From Tritrichomonas musculus (Eukaryota > Parabasalia > Tritrichomonadida > Tritrichomonadidae): a DNA stretch of 64,000 bases. The translations under genes and the position numbers were made by a program. Under the pieces are notes generated by a model. It was not told the origin of the DNA. It was given only the letters and a program-made list of their open reading frames with translations, and made no database searches. The DNA lies in assembly GCA_039105265.1 (NCBI GenBank), contig JAPFFF010000003.1:6572001-6636000 (forward strand), in the 5' to 3' direction. Positions 21,915 to 33,430 of the stretch are shown here, piece after piece (positions within the stretch are counted from its first letter, which is position 1; every line of letters begins with the position of its first letter).

Positions 21915-24900
21915 ATGTCTGCTGAAGAATTTACACATTCAGATAGTTACAAAGGTTATGTTAACTCCATTCTTAATAGCGTTCAAGATCGTTCTGTTTC
22001 AGATCCTGTTTGGGGATGCAAGATCCCCGCTAATTACGAAGAGTTACGCCAGCACTGCATTTCATTCGTTGATAAGTACAGTTCAACTCCAACAATTGCA
22101 CCAGGTTTAATTATTTCTTCGCTAGAACCATACAAATCCCCACCTGTTGAATTCAATGATGAATATGTTAACCAATTTCGCGATTCAATGATTTCAGAAG
22201 TTCGAGTTCAAAAGTTTCGTGAATTAATAGACTTTTTTGAACACAATATTGATGTTTCTTTAGAAGTTGCTCAAGAACAATGCGAAGCAATTTACGATAA
22301 TTTCCAACAAGAAACAGAGCCTTTTACTGCTATTACTCAAAGCGAACTTACAAATATGTGCTTATCGCAATATCATGAAAAATCAGAGCATCGTCTTCTT
22401 TTAAAAGCAATTGGAGAATATATCAATTATTTACCGCTATCAAGAATTGCAGAAACAACATCGCACTTTATTAATTTATTTGTAGCAAACCATCCGCTTT
22501 TATTTGCTGATCATGATACAACAGGCTATAAGCCACCATTAAATTTAGTTCAAGGCGAAGCTCTTGATGCTGAATTAGGGAGACTTGCTGAAAACTTTTC
22601 AGTTGGTTCAAAGCAATCTCAAAATGAAATTTTATATCAAGTTGGTAAATTATTTATATCATCGGCTGAAAAATCTGTTACATGGAATGTACTTTGCGTT
22701 AATGATCAAATAAGTGATCCAGCAGCAAGTAGTGTTCAATTCAAACTTTTTGCAGCACGTGCTCATACAACAATGACATCATCTCCTTTAGATTTTATTC
22801 CATCACATCGCCAACTTCACTTCGTTACATCATATCTTGACTCTTTTAATGGAAAAGTTGATGAAATTCTTTGTGGAGAAGAATCATTTCTTCATATAGC
22901 TTCAGCTCAAGTTGTTCATCAACGTATTACGGAGCTTACACGAGGTGCAACATCTCATCTCGAAGGAACCAATGCAACCCCAGCACAGAAGCAATCTAGT
23001 ATCATTAAAATGAAATATCTAAGAACCCAAATGCTTCGTCAAACAATCATCTCAACAGTTAACTGGATGGTTTCTCTTCTTAAGAGTATTGAACTTGATC
23101 TTAGAGATACTCAATCACCAAATTGCATGTCTAATGCCTCAATTCTTTTTGAACGAGATGTGGTTGTAGAATCTAAACAATTCCCACATTGCATTGTTAT
23201 TAGAAATCCTTCTACTTCTCACAATGTTATTTACGAAGAAACTCTCGATCAAATGGAACGAATCCGAAATGATCTTCTTAACTTTGGATCATTTTATATC
23301 CGAAAATGGGAAAAAGATTGTGGTTCACAAATTGATAGGAGGTCAGTTGTTGAAGATCTTTATGAATACGAATGCAAATATCAACAATCAAAGAAGAAAC
23401 TTTTAGACGCTTTGCATAAGCTTTACAATCAAACATATGATGCCGAACAATGCAAAAAATTATGCGATCTTATCCGATTTATAATTTTATCAAGACCAAT
23501 TCTTGCACTTGACGTTTATGATTATTTATCAATACCGTTTGATTTTAATTCCAAAATTCTCGATTTACAAGCAGAAGTTGTTACATCGCAACATATCAAA
23601 AGTGTTGATGATTTAATTATCATATTTGATGCAGTTAAAAAAGCTGTTTCAATTACTGCATTAAAACAAGATACATTAAATATTGATGCTTTTATTAATA
23701 TTGAATACATTATTTGGACTTATGTCAACGACTTTTTGAAAGAAGTCGAAAATCCAGTTGCTCCTTTATCCGAACTTTTTGAAGATATTCCTCTTTCTAA
23801 ACGAGTCAAGACTCTTCTCGATCCAGAGGCTCCGCAATCGCCTGATCAAATACCTTCTTTTATTAATATGCAAACAGTTAGATTTGAAGTAATAAGATCA
23901 ATTATCCTATATCGAACTTATATTTCGCAATGTGAAGAAGATGAGCCAACGCAACATCACCTTCCAAAGACGCTTTTCTCTGAACTAAATGAAGAAGAAG
24001 TTGAACTTCCAGATGGTTTTATTTTAGCGGCTGATGAAGTTAAAGATTCTAGTATTGAAATATCAGGAGATGGCTTAGAAACAATAAATCGTTTGCAAAC
24101 AGTTGATTCTGCACTCCTTGATGCAATTTGTAACTTTAATTTCACTATCACCGAATTGAGAGCTCGTGTAGAACTTCTTAAGCAATTCAATTTTACCACA
24201 CAGCCACCAAAATGCTATGCAAGCCATTTCGATGCAGCTGCGGCCTCATCTGCTATTGAATTTCTAAATGGTCGAGAATATCCAAGTTTTCAGTCGGTTA
24301 TCAAAATGAAATCAAACATTCGTGAATCAATTCAAGTACTAAACCTCAATGCCGGTTCCCATTTAGAGGAGCTAATTGCAGCTCAGCAAAAACAAACTTT
24401 AACTGTTGTACAATTCCTTCAAAACAGAGGACGACTCCCTGATGTTCTTCGATTCCTTTCCATTTTCAACAATGGTCCTGAAAAAATTCCATCTGTTCTA
24501 GAAGGATTTTCGATCATTGAATCTGTTCAACCATCAATGCGTCGTGAAAAAGTCAGAGCCATTTTAGAGTTTTATTCACTTGCTCTTTTGTATGCATTTC
24601 TCTCCTACCATGCAACGACGATTTCCAAGACTCTCATCAAGATTCACAAGCATCAACGAAAATTACGTTTTGACGCTCCCCACCTTACATCACTTATTGA
24701 AGAAACATCATCTCTTCAAAATGAGGCTCAAAAGTCGCAAGTGACAAAAATGAAGGCAACAGATCTTCTTCTCAGAATTAATGTTGCATGCATTGAATCA
24801 GGCCTCATTTTTGGCAGATCACACCATCCTCATAATCCAGATACAGCTCCGCCAATTCTCGATCTTTCAGGTGATTGGACTATATCTTCAGATGAAGTTA

Positions 24901-26846
24901 AAGAGAGACCTCCAATGAATATCATGCAGACAATCGAAAGTGAACTTGAGCAACTTCGTAATTTAAACGTTTCAATAGAAAATCTCCACTTTTTATTCCT
25001 CTGGGAATTTGATAATGAGCAAAGACAAGCGATTAAAGCTCAATTTGATTCGATTGATCTTGATAATCAAGACCAAAATCAACAGAGCAGTGGTAACAAT
25101 GAAAGTAGCAATAACAGTAACAATTTAGTAGAAAAGTTTAGGCAATTGAGACAGAAAACTTTACTGATTCGTTTAATGAGCTCGCCCTCCTTCTCATGTG
25201 GTGAAATATGTGAGTTTCCATCACCATTTAACCATTATCTAATTATCATCGATAATATCCTAAAAGAGAACAACGATGGCCTCAGATTTGTTCTTCTTCA
25301 TATTTTAATTCAGCGTTGTATTAAACGTCCCAGAAAAGTTGATCCGCCTCAAGTAGAGACGCCACCTCTTGTTACAGAAAAATCGCCATTTTTGGCTGAT
25401 GTTGATGCTCTTCCTCAAGAAACAAAGAGTGAATCACTTCATCCTGCTCTTGCCCAATTCATTGAGAACCTTCAACTTCAATCAAAAAGTGAAACTCGAA
25501 ATGAGATTAAAATTTCTCAATTCCATGTTAATCAAGCACTTCTTAAATTTTCACAATCAATTGCCCAATTATTTGATAGTTCACTAGTTGAGAGTCATAA
25601 AGCCTTCCTTGGACTTCATTCAATGCTCTATGATGCAAATCATAAACACGAAGAACTTTTCAGAAAAAGAGTTCAAGCAATCAACAGAGAAGCTCGTACT
25701 TTTAATCGTAAACTACAAACCGCTCTTGCCGATCGTTCCCATACAGTTGGATATGAGATCAATCTTCTTCAAGAAACTCTTAAATCTAGTAAATTTGACA
25801 AAAATGAGAGACAAAAAGCTATTAGAAGACAACTTCGTGAAGAATATAGTCCTAAAGTTCGTGAAATGACATTACAACTCTTCTCATTAAAACACAATCT
25901 CGAACAATACCAAAAGAACTTGCAACATGAAATCGAAGGCAATATGTTTGAAATTAAGAAACAGTCAATCAGTCAGCTTTTACGTTCTCAAAATCTTCCA
26001 GATGAAGTCAAAGACTCAATGAAGCAAGCTTTCGACTTTGATGATGCTTTACATGAATTAATGGAAACAAAAAGTGAGTTATCATCAACTGTTTTCAAAT
26101 TGAGAGCAATGAGATTACTTCAAGATTTCGCTGTTAGAAGTGATTTCCAAGTTAGACTGAAAAAGATTGAAGAACAACGAGAAATGGTCAAACAAGAAAA
26201 TAATGAATTTACTAAAGAAAGAGACGTTAAAGAAGCAGCTTTGAAACAACAATATACAACAGTTATGCAAAGTGTTCGTGCAGCTGAAAAAGAAGTTGAA
26301 AAACTTCGTAGAGAACTCGAATTAGAAAATAAAAATAGAAATAAATTGCGTGAATGGAGGCAAAAACATGAAAAAAGAGTCGCTGTTCTTGAAAAGAAAT
26401 TGAAAAGATTGACTGAATGGTCAAAATATAAACCTGACAAATTAATATTTGAGCTCGACCAAATAGAAAAAGAAATTGAAAGGAGGAAAAGAGCAAAGGA
26501 AAGAAGTCCGGCTTTGCTTGAAAAGACAAGAACTACTGTTAATAAAGAATTAAGAAGATGTCAATATCAACTTCAAGTCCATGAACAACTTAAGGCTGAT
26601 ATGGAGAAAGAAACAGCTGCATCTATAGCTAAACAGAATTTGACGTTGTCTAAAGATATGCAAAATGAAGATTTGGTGGCTGTTATGAATGAAAATGAAA
26701 AATTAAAGGAAGAAAATGAACAATTACAACAGAGATTGGCTGAACTATCTTTGCAGATAGCGGCTGTATCACAGATTACTATCGGTGGTAGAAAGAATGA
26801 AGCTGGAATTAAAGTTAAGGCTTCAAGACTTGATGGTTTATGTTAA
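21915..26846 (+). CDS. Large (1643-residue) coiled-coil protein, function unknown
   Basis: A single intact ORF starts at ATG 21915 (MSAEEFTHSDSYKGYVNSIL). The first ~1250 residues are a helical, non-repetitive region with a short Asn/Gln/Ser-rich linker (about residues 1050-1075). From about 1270 to 1620 the sequence turns into strongly charged Lys/Glu coiled coil, e.g. 'EKEVEKLRRELELENKNRNK' and 'ENEKLKEENEQLQQRLAEL'. No ATPase, motor or membrane motif is seen. Such architecture is common in cytoskeletal and axonemal proteins (a CCDC162-like relation crossed my mind but cannot be supported from sequence alone). It is convergent with the next gene, 59 bp between stops. Confidence 0.8.
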   Translation: MSAEEFTHSDSYKGYVNSILNSVQDRSVSDPVWGCKIPANYEELRQHCISFVDKYSSTPTIAPGLIISSLEPYKSPPVEFNDEYVNQFRDSMISEVRVQKFRELIDFFEHNIDVSLEVAQEQCEAIYDNFQQETEPFTAITQSELTNMCLSQYHEKSEHRLLLKAIGEYINYLPLSRIAETTSHFINLFVANHPLLFADHDTTGYKPPLNLVQGEALDAELGRLAENFSVGSKQSQNEILYQVGKLFISSAEKSVTWNVLCVNDQISDPAASSVQFKLFAARAHTTMTSSPLDFIPSHRQLHFVTSYLDSFNGKVDEILCGEESFLHIASAQVVHQRITELTRGATSHLEGTNATPAQKQSSIIKMKYLRTQMLRQTIISTVNWMVSLLKSIELDLRDTQSPNCMSNASILFERDVVVESKQFPHCIVIRNPSTSHNVIYEETLDQMERIRNDLLNFGSFYIRKWEKDCGSQIDRRSVVEDLYEYECKYQQSKKKLLDALHKLYNQTYDAEQCKKLCDLIRFIILSRPILALDVYDYLSIPFDFNSKILDLQAEVVTSQHIKSVDDLIIIFDAVKKAVSITALKQDTLNIDAFINIEYIIWTYVNDFLKEVENPVAPLSELFEDIPLSKRVKTLLDPEAPQSPDQIPSFINMQTVRFEVIRSIILYRTYISQCEEDEPTQHHLPKTLFSELNEEEVELPDGFILAADEVKDSSIEISGDGLETINRLQTVDSALLDAICNFNFTITELRARVELLKQFNFTTQPPKCYASHFDAAAASSAIEFLNGREYPSFQSVIKMKSNIRESIQVLNLNAGSHLEELIAAQQKQTLTVVQFLQNRGRLPDVLRFLSIFNNGPEKIPSVLEGFSIIESVQPSMRREKVRAILEFYSLALLYAFLSYHATTISKTLIKIHKHQRKLRFDAPHLTSLIEETSSLQNEAQKSQVTKMKATDLLLRINVACIESGLIFGRSHHPHNPDTAPPILDLSGDWTISSDEVKERPPMNIMQTIESELEQLRNLNVSIENLHFLFLWEFDNEQRQAIKAQFDSIDLDNQDQNQQSSGNNESSNNSNNLVEKFRQLRQKTLLIRLMSSPSFSCGEICEFPSPFNHYLIIIDNILKENNDGLRFVLLHILIQRCIKRPRKVDPPQVETPPLVTEKSPFLADVDALPQETKSESLHPALAQFIENLQLQSKSETRNEIKISQFHVNQALLKFSQSIAQLFDSSLVESHKAFLGLHSMLYDANHKHEELFRKRVQAINREARTFNRKLQTALADRSHTVGYEINLLQETLKSSKFDKNERQKAIRRQLREEYSPKVREMTLQLFSLKHNLEQYQKNLQHEIEGNMFEIKKQSISQLLRSQNLPDEVKDSMKQAFDFDDALHELMETKSELSSTVFKLRAMRLLQDFAVRSDFQVRLKKIEEQREMVKQENNEFTKERDVKEAALKQQYTTVMQSVRAAEKEVEKLRRELELENKNRNKLREWRQKHEKRVAVLEKKLKRLTEWSKYKPDKLIFELDQIEKEIERRKRAKERSPALLEKTRTTVNKELRRCQYQLQVHEQLKADMEKETAASIAKQNLTLSKDMQNEDLVAVMNENEKLKEENEQLQQRLAELSLQIAAVSQITIGGRKNEAGIKVKASRLDGLC

Positions 26847-26905
26847 ATAATTTTTATTTTATTTTTAAAAATATATATTTTATATGCATTTTGCTTTTGT
26901 TTATT

Positions 26906-27907
26906 TTAAGAAAATACTTTTGATGTTTTTTCACTTAAAAATTGATTAATGTTTCTTAACTTGCTGAGTATTACTTTTAAGAATGAATTCCCTTCTTCTA
27001 AAGCTTGCTTTGTCATAGCAATTTGAGAAGATGGTATAAATGATGGTGCATCTACTCTTTGAAAAGATTGATTGGAGATCATTGGTTGGCAATTGTTAAG
27101 TGGAGATTCTTCATGAGACGTTTTGGATATTGTATCCAAATCAATGGGTGAAAGACTATTACTCAAATTCTGAATAGGTTCATTCTGATTTTCATCATCT
27201 GATGAAAAAACAGGTCTTGGAATGTCCAGATCCAGAAGTGGATCATGCCTAATGGTTTTGTGTTCTGTAGTTTGTGGTAATTGTGATGATTTAATAGCTG
27301 AAATTGTTTCTTGATCTTGAGCTGTCACTTGAATAGGATCATCCTCTTGTGAACTTAAAGCTTGCATACTATCTTGATGTATTTCATCGAATGACTCATT
27401 ATTTTTATTTGGATTGTTTATATAATGGTGCTCATTTTGATTAAAATAGTCATTTGTTTCCTCATGAGCTTTTGATGAAGGAATAGCAGAACTTATTGTT
27501 TGTTCATTGCTTTGAATATAAGATTCTTGAATAGTTGCATCATCATTTTGAGAAGTAAGTCCTATTACTTCAGAATTACTTATATTGGATACATCATCTT
27601 TATTAAATTCAAGATTTTCAACTTCCTCAATAGATTCAATTGCCACTCTTTCAGGTGGATCCCTTTCAAATGTTGGAGGAGGATGAATTTTATCTGATTC
27701 ATCATACAAAAGATTGGCTGTATAATTCATGGAATTATCACACGGTGGGTCTTGGAATGTGGATTGATCAAGATCAGCATTTGATTCCTGCACTTCTTGC
27801 TGTTGATTAATCTGCGCTTGAGGAGCTTGGCTTTCAGCACTAGCATTTTGCTGATCATTTCCTACAATCTCTAAGGGATAATCCTCGTTTGATGGGGTTT
27901 GATCCAT
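26906..27907 (-). CDS. Low-complexity Gln/Asn/Ser/Asp-rich protein
   Basis: 333 residues from ATG 27905-27907 (MDQTPSNEDYPLEIVGNDQQ). The composition is polar and acidic throughout with many Gln, Asn, Ser, Asp and Glu and almost no hydrophobic core, so it is predicted disordered. The last ~45 residues are different (EEGNSFLKVILSKLRNINQF) and look like an amphipathic helix. No family is recognised. Codon use and an uninterrupted frame support a real gene. Confidence 0.65.
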   Translation of the reverse strand: MDQTPSNEDYPLEIVGNDQQNASAESQAPQAQINQQQEVQESNADLDQSTFQDPPCDNSMNYTANLLYDESDKIHPPPTFERDPPERVAIESIEEVENLEFNKDDVSNISNSEVIGLTSQNDDATIQESYIQSNEQTISSAIPSSKAHEETNDYFNQNEHHYINNPNKNNESFDEIHQDSMQALSSQEDDPIQVTAQDQETISAIKSSQLPQTTEHKTIRHDPLLDLDIPRPVFSSDDENQNEPIQNLSNSLSPIDLDTISKTSHEESPLNNCQPMISNQSFQRVDAPSFIPSSQIAMTKQALEEGNSFLKVILSKLRNINQFLSEKTSKVFS

Positions 27908-28000
27908 TTATTTTAAAAATATTTTTTCGAAATCTATCATTTTTTGATGTTAAAAAAGTGATGTTTTTTTCAAAGGAATCTTTTTTTTGAATTTTTTTAA

Positions 28001-28786
28001 GGACGTGGTAGGACCAAATATAATTTTAATTTTATGAGTAAATATCTCCTTAAATATTTTGTTATTGTAGTTCTAAAATATATTATTATATTATATATTT
28101 GATATTTATTAAAATAAATCAATAATAAATGAGATCTCCTACGTATATGAAAGAAAAGCATCCAAATTAAAAATGACATTAAAATGAATAGAACATCAGA
28201 ACAACTTTATTAATCAAAAAATAAATGGTTTTTATTAAATATATACATGCTTGCTCACTTTTTCTATTGACCAAAATTACGTAATTTGAAAAAAATTTTA
28301 ATGATCATCAATATTCTGAAAAAATTTTGTTATACTTTTTTCTTAAATAGAGTTTAATTTTGGGATATTTGTAAGTTTACTATAATATTATTTATTGCAA
28401 ACATTAAAATTCAATTTTAATGAGGTGATAAAAAAAGTCGTTTTAGCCAAATTCATAACTTTCAAAGGAATAGAAGTATGCGAATTCACAAATGTAGCAC
28501 TTGAACTATTAATATATCAAAATTAATCATTTGCTGAATATTTCCTATTGAGTATTTTTTTAATTCATTTACTTTTTTATTCAAAAATTTATACTTCAAC
28601 AGGTCCGATATCATAAAAATTGAATGACAGCAAATTGTCTTCTGGGATAATTTTTGAAATTTTTACTAAAATAGTATTATATATTTAATTGTTAATGCAA
28701 TTTAATTGATAAAGTTTTGTGATAATAAATATTAAATGAGATATTTTACATACAAAAATGAGATTATATTTGGTCCTACCACGTCC
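28001..28786. mobile_element. Non-autonomous DNA element (MITE) with TTAA target duplication
   Basis: The ends are perfect inverted repeats of about 24 bp: GGACGTGGTAGGACCAAATA on the left and its complement on the right (28763-28786). TTAA stands on both sides (27997-28000 and 28787-28790). The interior is AT-rich and non-coding. TTAA flanks with a GG-initial end are shared by the elements at 45856 and 46657, suggesting one TTAA-specific (piggyBac-like or similar) transposase family acting in trans. It borders the Polinton fossil on its right. Confidence 0.85.
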
Positions 28787-28869
28787 TTAAATAATCATGA
28801 ACTGTTTTTTTGATGTTTAGATTGTTATTTGTTTGTTGAAGGAGCGATGTAAAATCTTCTTCAGAGAAA

Positions 28870-29551
28870 CCAGATTAACAAACTATATCTGTAGCAAGCC
28901 TTTTTGCATTCATATGAACAAATCTAATTGTTTGAAAAGCAAGAATAACTGTTAAATTATAATGTCTCGTTTTGGTAATCAATCTAAGGAACTCAGAATT
29001 AGAATGAATAACTAAATCTGAACCAGCTATATCATCTAAAATTAATAATGTGTTATAAGGATATGTGTTTGTTTGATATTTTTCAAGTAAAATCTTGCAA
29101 TGAATGTTTATTGATGATTCTTTGCATTTCTTCATCAGTTTCTTTCATTTTAGAGAGAACATGTTTAATCATTGAATAATATTTCATTTTTCTTCTTAAA
29201 TGTCTTTTCAAGTAATCCATTAAATCATCTTCGGATAAATAAACAATTTGTGTTTGAACATTTTTAGATAGTGTTTCCCCTGTTTTATCAAATTTCCCAC
29301 TAGTAGAACAATAAAATATTTTTTGATAATATGGTATTTTAAAAAGTATTTCAGTAATTAAGATATGTTTCCAAATGAAAAATGATTTTCCTGAACAAGG
29401 TTTTCCAATTAGAAAATAGATTCCATTTGAAGAAAATGGATAGTCTTTCGATAATGGCTTAATCAATGCTCATTCAATCTCTTTTTGATTCTTTCTCAAT
29501 GATTCTTTAATTAATTCCTGTACTTTTGATATCACTTGTTTATCAGTCATT
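28870..29551 (-). pseudogene. Polinton A32-type DNA-packaging ATPase, fossil
   Basis: Fossil of a viral-type FtsK/HerA packaging ATPase. A P-loop (GKPCSGKSF) near the start and a Walker B-like LLILDDIAGSD further on, with the spacing of poxvirus A32/Polinton ATPases, are visible on the minus strand. The gene is broken. In Polintons this enzyme pumps DNA into the capsid; here only the family assignment matters. Confidence 0.75.
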
Positions 29552-30430
29552 CTTTTGGACACTTAATAGAAATAAATTTCACCAGAATATCGAGTGAACT
29601 CGATCGTCTGGTTGAACTCTACCTGTCGGTAGAACTCGATATTCTTGACGAACTACATCTTCTAGTTAAACTAAATTCTTCTAAATGAATTTTTAATAAT
29701 TGATGACGATCAACTTTATGATCATTTTTCATTCAAAAAAAAAGTGAGCATTTTGAATAGTAATTTTTTCCAACCCCGCCGAAAATTGAATAATTCCGTT
29801 TATTAATTCAACTTTTTGAATTCATTTTTCAAACTAAACTTTATCTTTGAAGTTATGTTCAAACAAAATATATCATTTTTTTGAGCATTAAAAGAAGAAA
29901 TTGAATATTCCAAAATAAAAAGTTGGAAAGGATCATGTATCGAAAAAACTTCAAAATAATTATTATATTAACTTTTTTGGACTGACTACAAAGTAATTAT
30001 AAATATTCATGTTTTTTAATGGATAATGTATATGAATAAAATCAAATGGTATTAGTAGTTTTGAAGGATATCTCCTACGAAGAGAGATCTATTAGTTTGT
30101 GAAGTCAAAAAAAACTCGATGAATATTTTGTTTTTTGATTTGTTTCAAAGGCCATTTTAAAGATCATCAAATGGATAAGAAAAAATATTAAAATTATTAA
30201 ATAAAACCTAACATTTGAAGAGATATTGAAACTTTTTGAGGTTAAAAAAAGAGTGTCCCAACCATAGTTAGAATAGAAACCAAATTTTTTTTAAAAAAAA
30301 TAATTATTAACTCAGCATCTAGTAAATCAAATTAAAACATTTGAATATTAAATTGTTCAGAATGTTTTATAGAATGCATTTTTAAGGCTCAGAATGTTTT
30401 AAGGCTCAGTTGAAATTTAGCCACTGCTTC
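29552..30430. other. Non-coding AT-rich stretch
   Basis: No gene is seen. A small cluster of the phrase 'gaactcgat' occurs at about 29590-29650, and a short direct repeat 'aaggctcagaatgtttt' at about 30370-30410. Both look like decayed low-complexity DNA. Confidence 0.45.
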
Positions 30431-31495
30431 ATAATGATAGATGCTGCGTGAGTAACATCAAACTTACGCATTGATCAAGATGGCAATATTTCTGGTTTAT
30501 TAAATCAAAATCAAATTGATCAAGACCATGACAAATACTTTATAAGCGATGTAGTCACATTTTTAGATTTTATTAAAATCAATCTCAACACAGTGATATC
30601 TGCAAAATTCGGGGTTATATTTGCACTTATAGATCTACAATTCAGTCCATTTTCAATTGCTTGCTTACCTTCGACTTTAGGAAAAGATACACTAGATTTA
30701 GTGGGGATATTTGAGTTAAATATTTTACAGCTACCAAAAAAATATATATATTGTCCATCTTGGAACAGATAGCATATCCAAAAAATTAATGAAAGAAAAA
30801 GACTTTTATTTGCTTTTATCAGTGCTTTCAGCAACTTTATTATTGGAGAGTTTACATTGTGAATCACTAAGAATACAGGTCAATTAATTGATTTTTTTCA
30901 CTAGGATCAAGCATCATAATAGTATAATACATTGTAATTTCCAAAAGGAAAAAAAATCGATATCATAAATGAAAAAGTATAATTTTTTAATTTCAAAATG
31001 AATAATTAAAGACATGCATTTTAGATTTGGATTTAAATAAGGATCCACAAATTTTTCCATTAGAAATACCTACTTATGTTGATTGGTATTGTCTACCACA
31101 AATTTTGGTCAAAAATGCAACCAAATCTCCAGCCTTTCAGATATTGATTTTTTGTATCTGGTTAGAAACCAAGAGATGGTGGATAATTAAGTGATCGAGA
31201 ATCTTTTAATGAAAAATATTTGGCACAGATTTGAATATGACTATTTTCATGTCAAATCAAGCTAATCAGTCAAGAATTTTTTTCTCTCAATTGATAGAAA
31301 AATAAAAGAAACAGAAAGTTGTTTGAAAAATCTGACGAAAGTAGTATTCAAACTGGGCACATTCGATCATCAATCAGCTTAGAAAGCGATGCAAATGATA
31401 CAAGTGATGGCGATAATCAAACAAAGCGCATGCAATCATCAATCAGTTTAGTTAGCGATGCAAATGATGCAAATCATGGAGATAATTATCCATAA
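30430..31495 (+). pseudogene. Decayed protein-coding gene of unknown family
   Basis: Several plus-strand stretches keep protein-like composition, e.g. 'FISDVVTFLDFIKINLNTV' (about 30540-30600) and 'YVDWYCLPQILVKNATKS' (about 31075-31125). The stretches are in different frames and carry several breaks, so this is a relic. Near the end a 69-bp unit is duplicated in phase (31367 and 31436), giving a 23-residue repeat with 'SSISL.SDAND'. I do not recognise the family; it may be a host gene or part of the neighbouring element fossil. Confidence 0.5.
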
Positions 31496-31499
31496 TTGA

Positions 31500-31850
31500 T
31501 GTGTAATCTGATGATGGTGATCTATATCTCTTACCGAGTTAATTCATCTTTGAGAGTGAGAGAGAAAGATCTAACGAGTTCATCTGTAGCTTCAATGTAT
31601 AAATCAAGTTCCTTAGCGATTAGTTGATGCAGATTGAATTTACTATTATGTGTTGTTTAGATTTTTGAATCAGGATATTGTTTCTTGTTGACGGTGAGCT
31701 GACAGTTCCGATACATAATGTTTTGGAAGCATGTGATATCACCTGGATGACGAGGGAACATGAGAGGGATATTAGTAGCGCTACGAAGAAGAATGGATTT
31801 AGAGACATCAAGTCCTCTATTTCTCTTAGCTGAACCTTCAAAGATTTCGG
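31500..31850 (-). pseudogene. Probable Polinton structural-protein remnant
   Basis: Fossil. Minus-strand stretches here have clear coding composition, for example 'NIPLMFPRHPGDITCFQNI' and 'ELDLYIEATDELVRSFSLT', before a natural-looking end near 31530. Position on the same strand as the packaging ATPase suggests a capsid-gene remnant, but this is inferred from context, not from a recognised motif. Broken. Confidence 0.35.
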
Positions 31851-32111
31851 ATATGGAAATATATGTTCAAATGCTTTATTATCATTAAATTATCTATTTA
31901 TGTTTAAGTATGTTTATTTCTGTTTGATAAATTAAGTTTTTCGAACGAAAAGATGTTTTGAGAAATAAAAAAGCTAAATGTTTCAATATTTACCGAGTAT
32001 TGAAGCATAAATAAGGTTAAAAAAGGATTTTATTATTATTATTATAAACTGATATTTAAAAATATCACTATTATTTCGTTGAATTTGGAAAAACTCATCA
32101 TCAAAAAAATT

Positions 32112-32831
32112 TCTTTTGGTCCGTTTTGGTCAACGTTGAAGAAATTGATCAATGAGAGACCGTTTAAAACGCCATAGTTGACAACGTTCACTTCGTTTTT
32201 TCAACGTCAACGTCAACAAATAAATGGTCGTTGAATTTGATCGTCTTTTAAAATGACACTTTTTACCCGTTATTAATGTTAATTCAGCGAATGATTCAAT
32301 TCGTTGAATCAATTTTTAACAAAAAAAAAATATAAAATAAATTATTAAATTTCATTTAATATTTCAATAATCTTTTCATGTAAATAACAATAATCATCTG
32401 TTTTTATTTTTAAAGCAATATAAGAATCTATAGCAATTATAAGATGGTTATAATCATCATTTTGAATTTTGTGCTCGGAAAAAAAATTGAATGTTTGGAA
32501 AAAAAAATCATCTTTTGTAATATGCATTTAAGTTATCTGATCCAATTCAATTGGACCAATTGGTGTTCATAAAAAAATCATTTAAAAAATTAATATAACA
32601 AATAAACAGAAAAATTAATTTTTTTTTTTAATTCAAAATTTTCCATAATTCTAAATTTTTTAATGAGTAAATTCAATCAACGTTGAGTTCAACTGTTTTT
32701 TCAACGTTCACAGCTCCGTTGACCATCGTTTTTTTCGTTGACGTCAACGGACATAACGCCGTTGACGTTGAGGTGTGAACGAACGATACTGTTAATAATT
32801 CAACGAGTCAACTTTCAACGTTTACCAAACC
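32112..32831. repeat. Imperfect inverted-repeat element rich in TCAACGT
   Basis: The left end (TTTTGGTCAACGTTGAAG, near 32122) and the right end (CTTTCAACGTTTACCAAA near 32811-32828) are imperfect inverted copies. Both shoulders contain several TCAACG/CGTTGA words, and the middle (32330-32650) is plain AT-rich. This is likely a decayed MITE inserted in the Polinton fossil. No clear target duplication is seen. Confidence 0.5.
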
Positions 32832-33009
32832 TGCTTTTGGTATGAAATAAATTTTAAACATGAAAAAGGCTGCATAATGAAGCAATTTGGCAATAAATAT
32901 AAGATAATTACAAAATAACAGGGCAGATAAATGAAACATTATCGCAATAAATGACTGGATGAATGGAGTAATTGGACGATAAATGATAGGTGTCTCCAAG
33001 ATTTTGTAT

Positions 33010-33430
33010 AATCCCTACATCACTTCAGGTTTGACTCTGAAGGCTTCTAATGATGTTTTGATTTCTTCTTCAAATTTATCGAGGATTCGATTACGATTGA
33101 GACACCAGGCTTGAAATGAGAGTTTATCTGTAAATGAGATGACAGAATGTATACACCATACTTACATGGCATGTAATTCATAACGTTTTCTCATAAGAGA
33201 ATGTCCAATTCAACCATTTTGTGTCCCTTAAAGAGATATCATCTTTATTCTGATATCTTTGATATCGTTTTGAAGCTTTACTATGCATTCTACTGTTGTA
33301 TTGATGAACTCCTTCTTGATTTGACTGATTGTGTGTCCCGAATAAGTGAGCTTCAAGCGAGTTTTGGTACCAACAGGCGTGGAAACATCTTTATTCTGAC
33401 ATTCATCAATAAAGAACGAGAATGTGCATA
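33010..33430 (-). pseudogene. Second coding relic, possibly of the same fossil element
   Basis: Fossil. The minus strand shows coding-like stretches such as 'DKLSFQAWCLNRNRILDKF' (about 33075-33131) and 'GTKTRLKLTYSGHTISQIKK' (about 33315-33375). The gene is broken. Family not recognised; position and strand suggest the Polinton fossil. Confidence 0.35.

Noticed and set aside
29590-29660. Repeated GAACTCGAT-like words resembling a CRISPR array
   Set aside because: Repeats are too short, irregular and few, and the host is eukaryotic.
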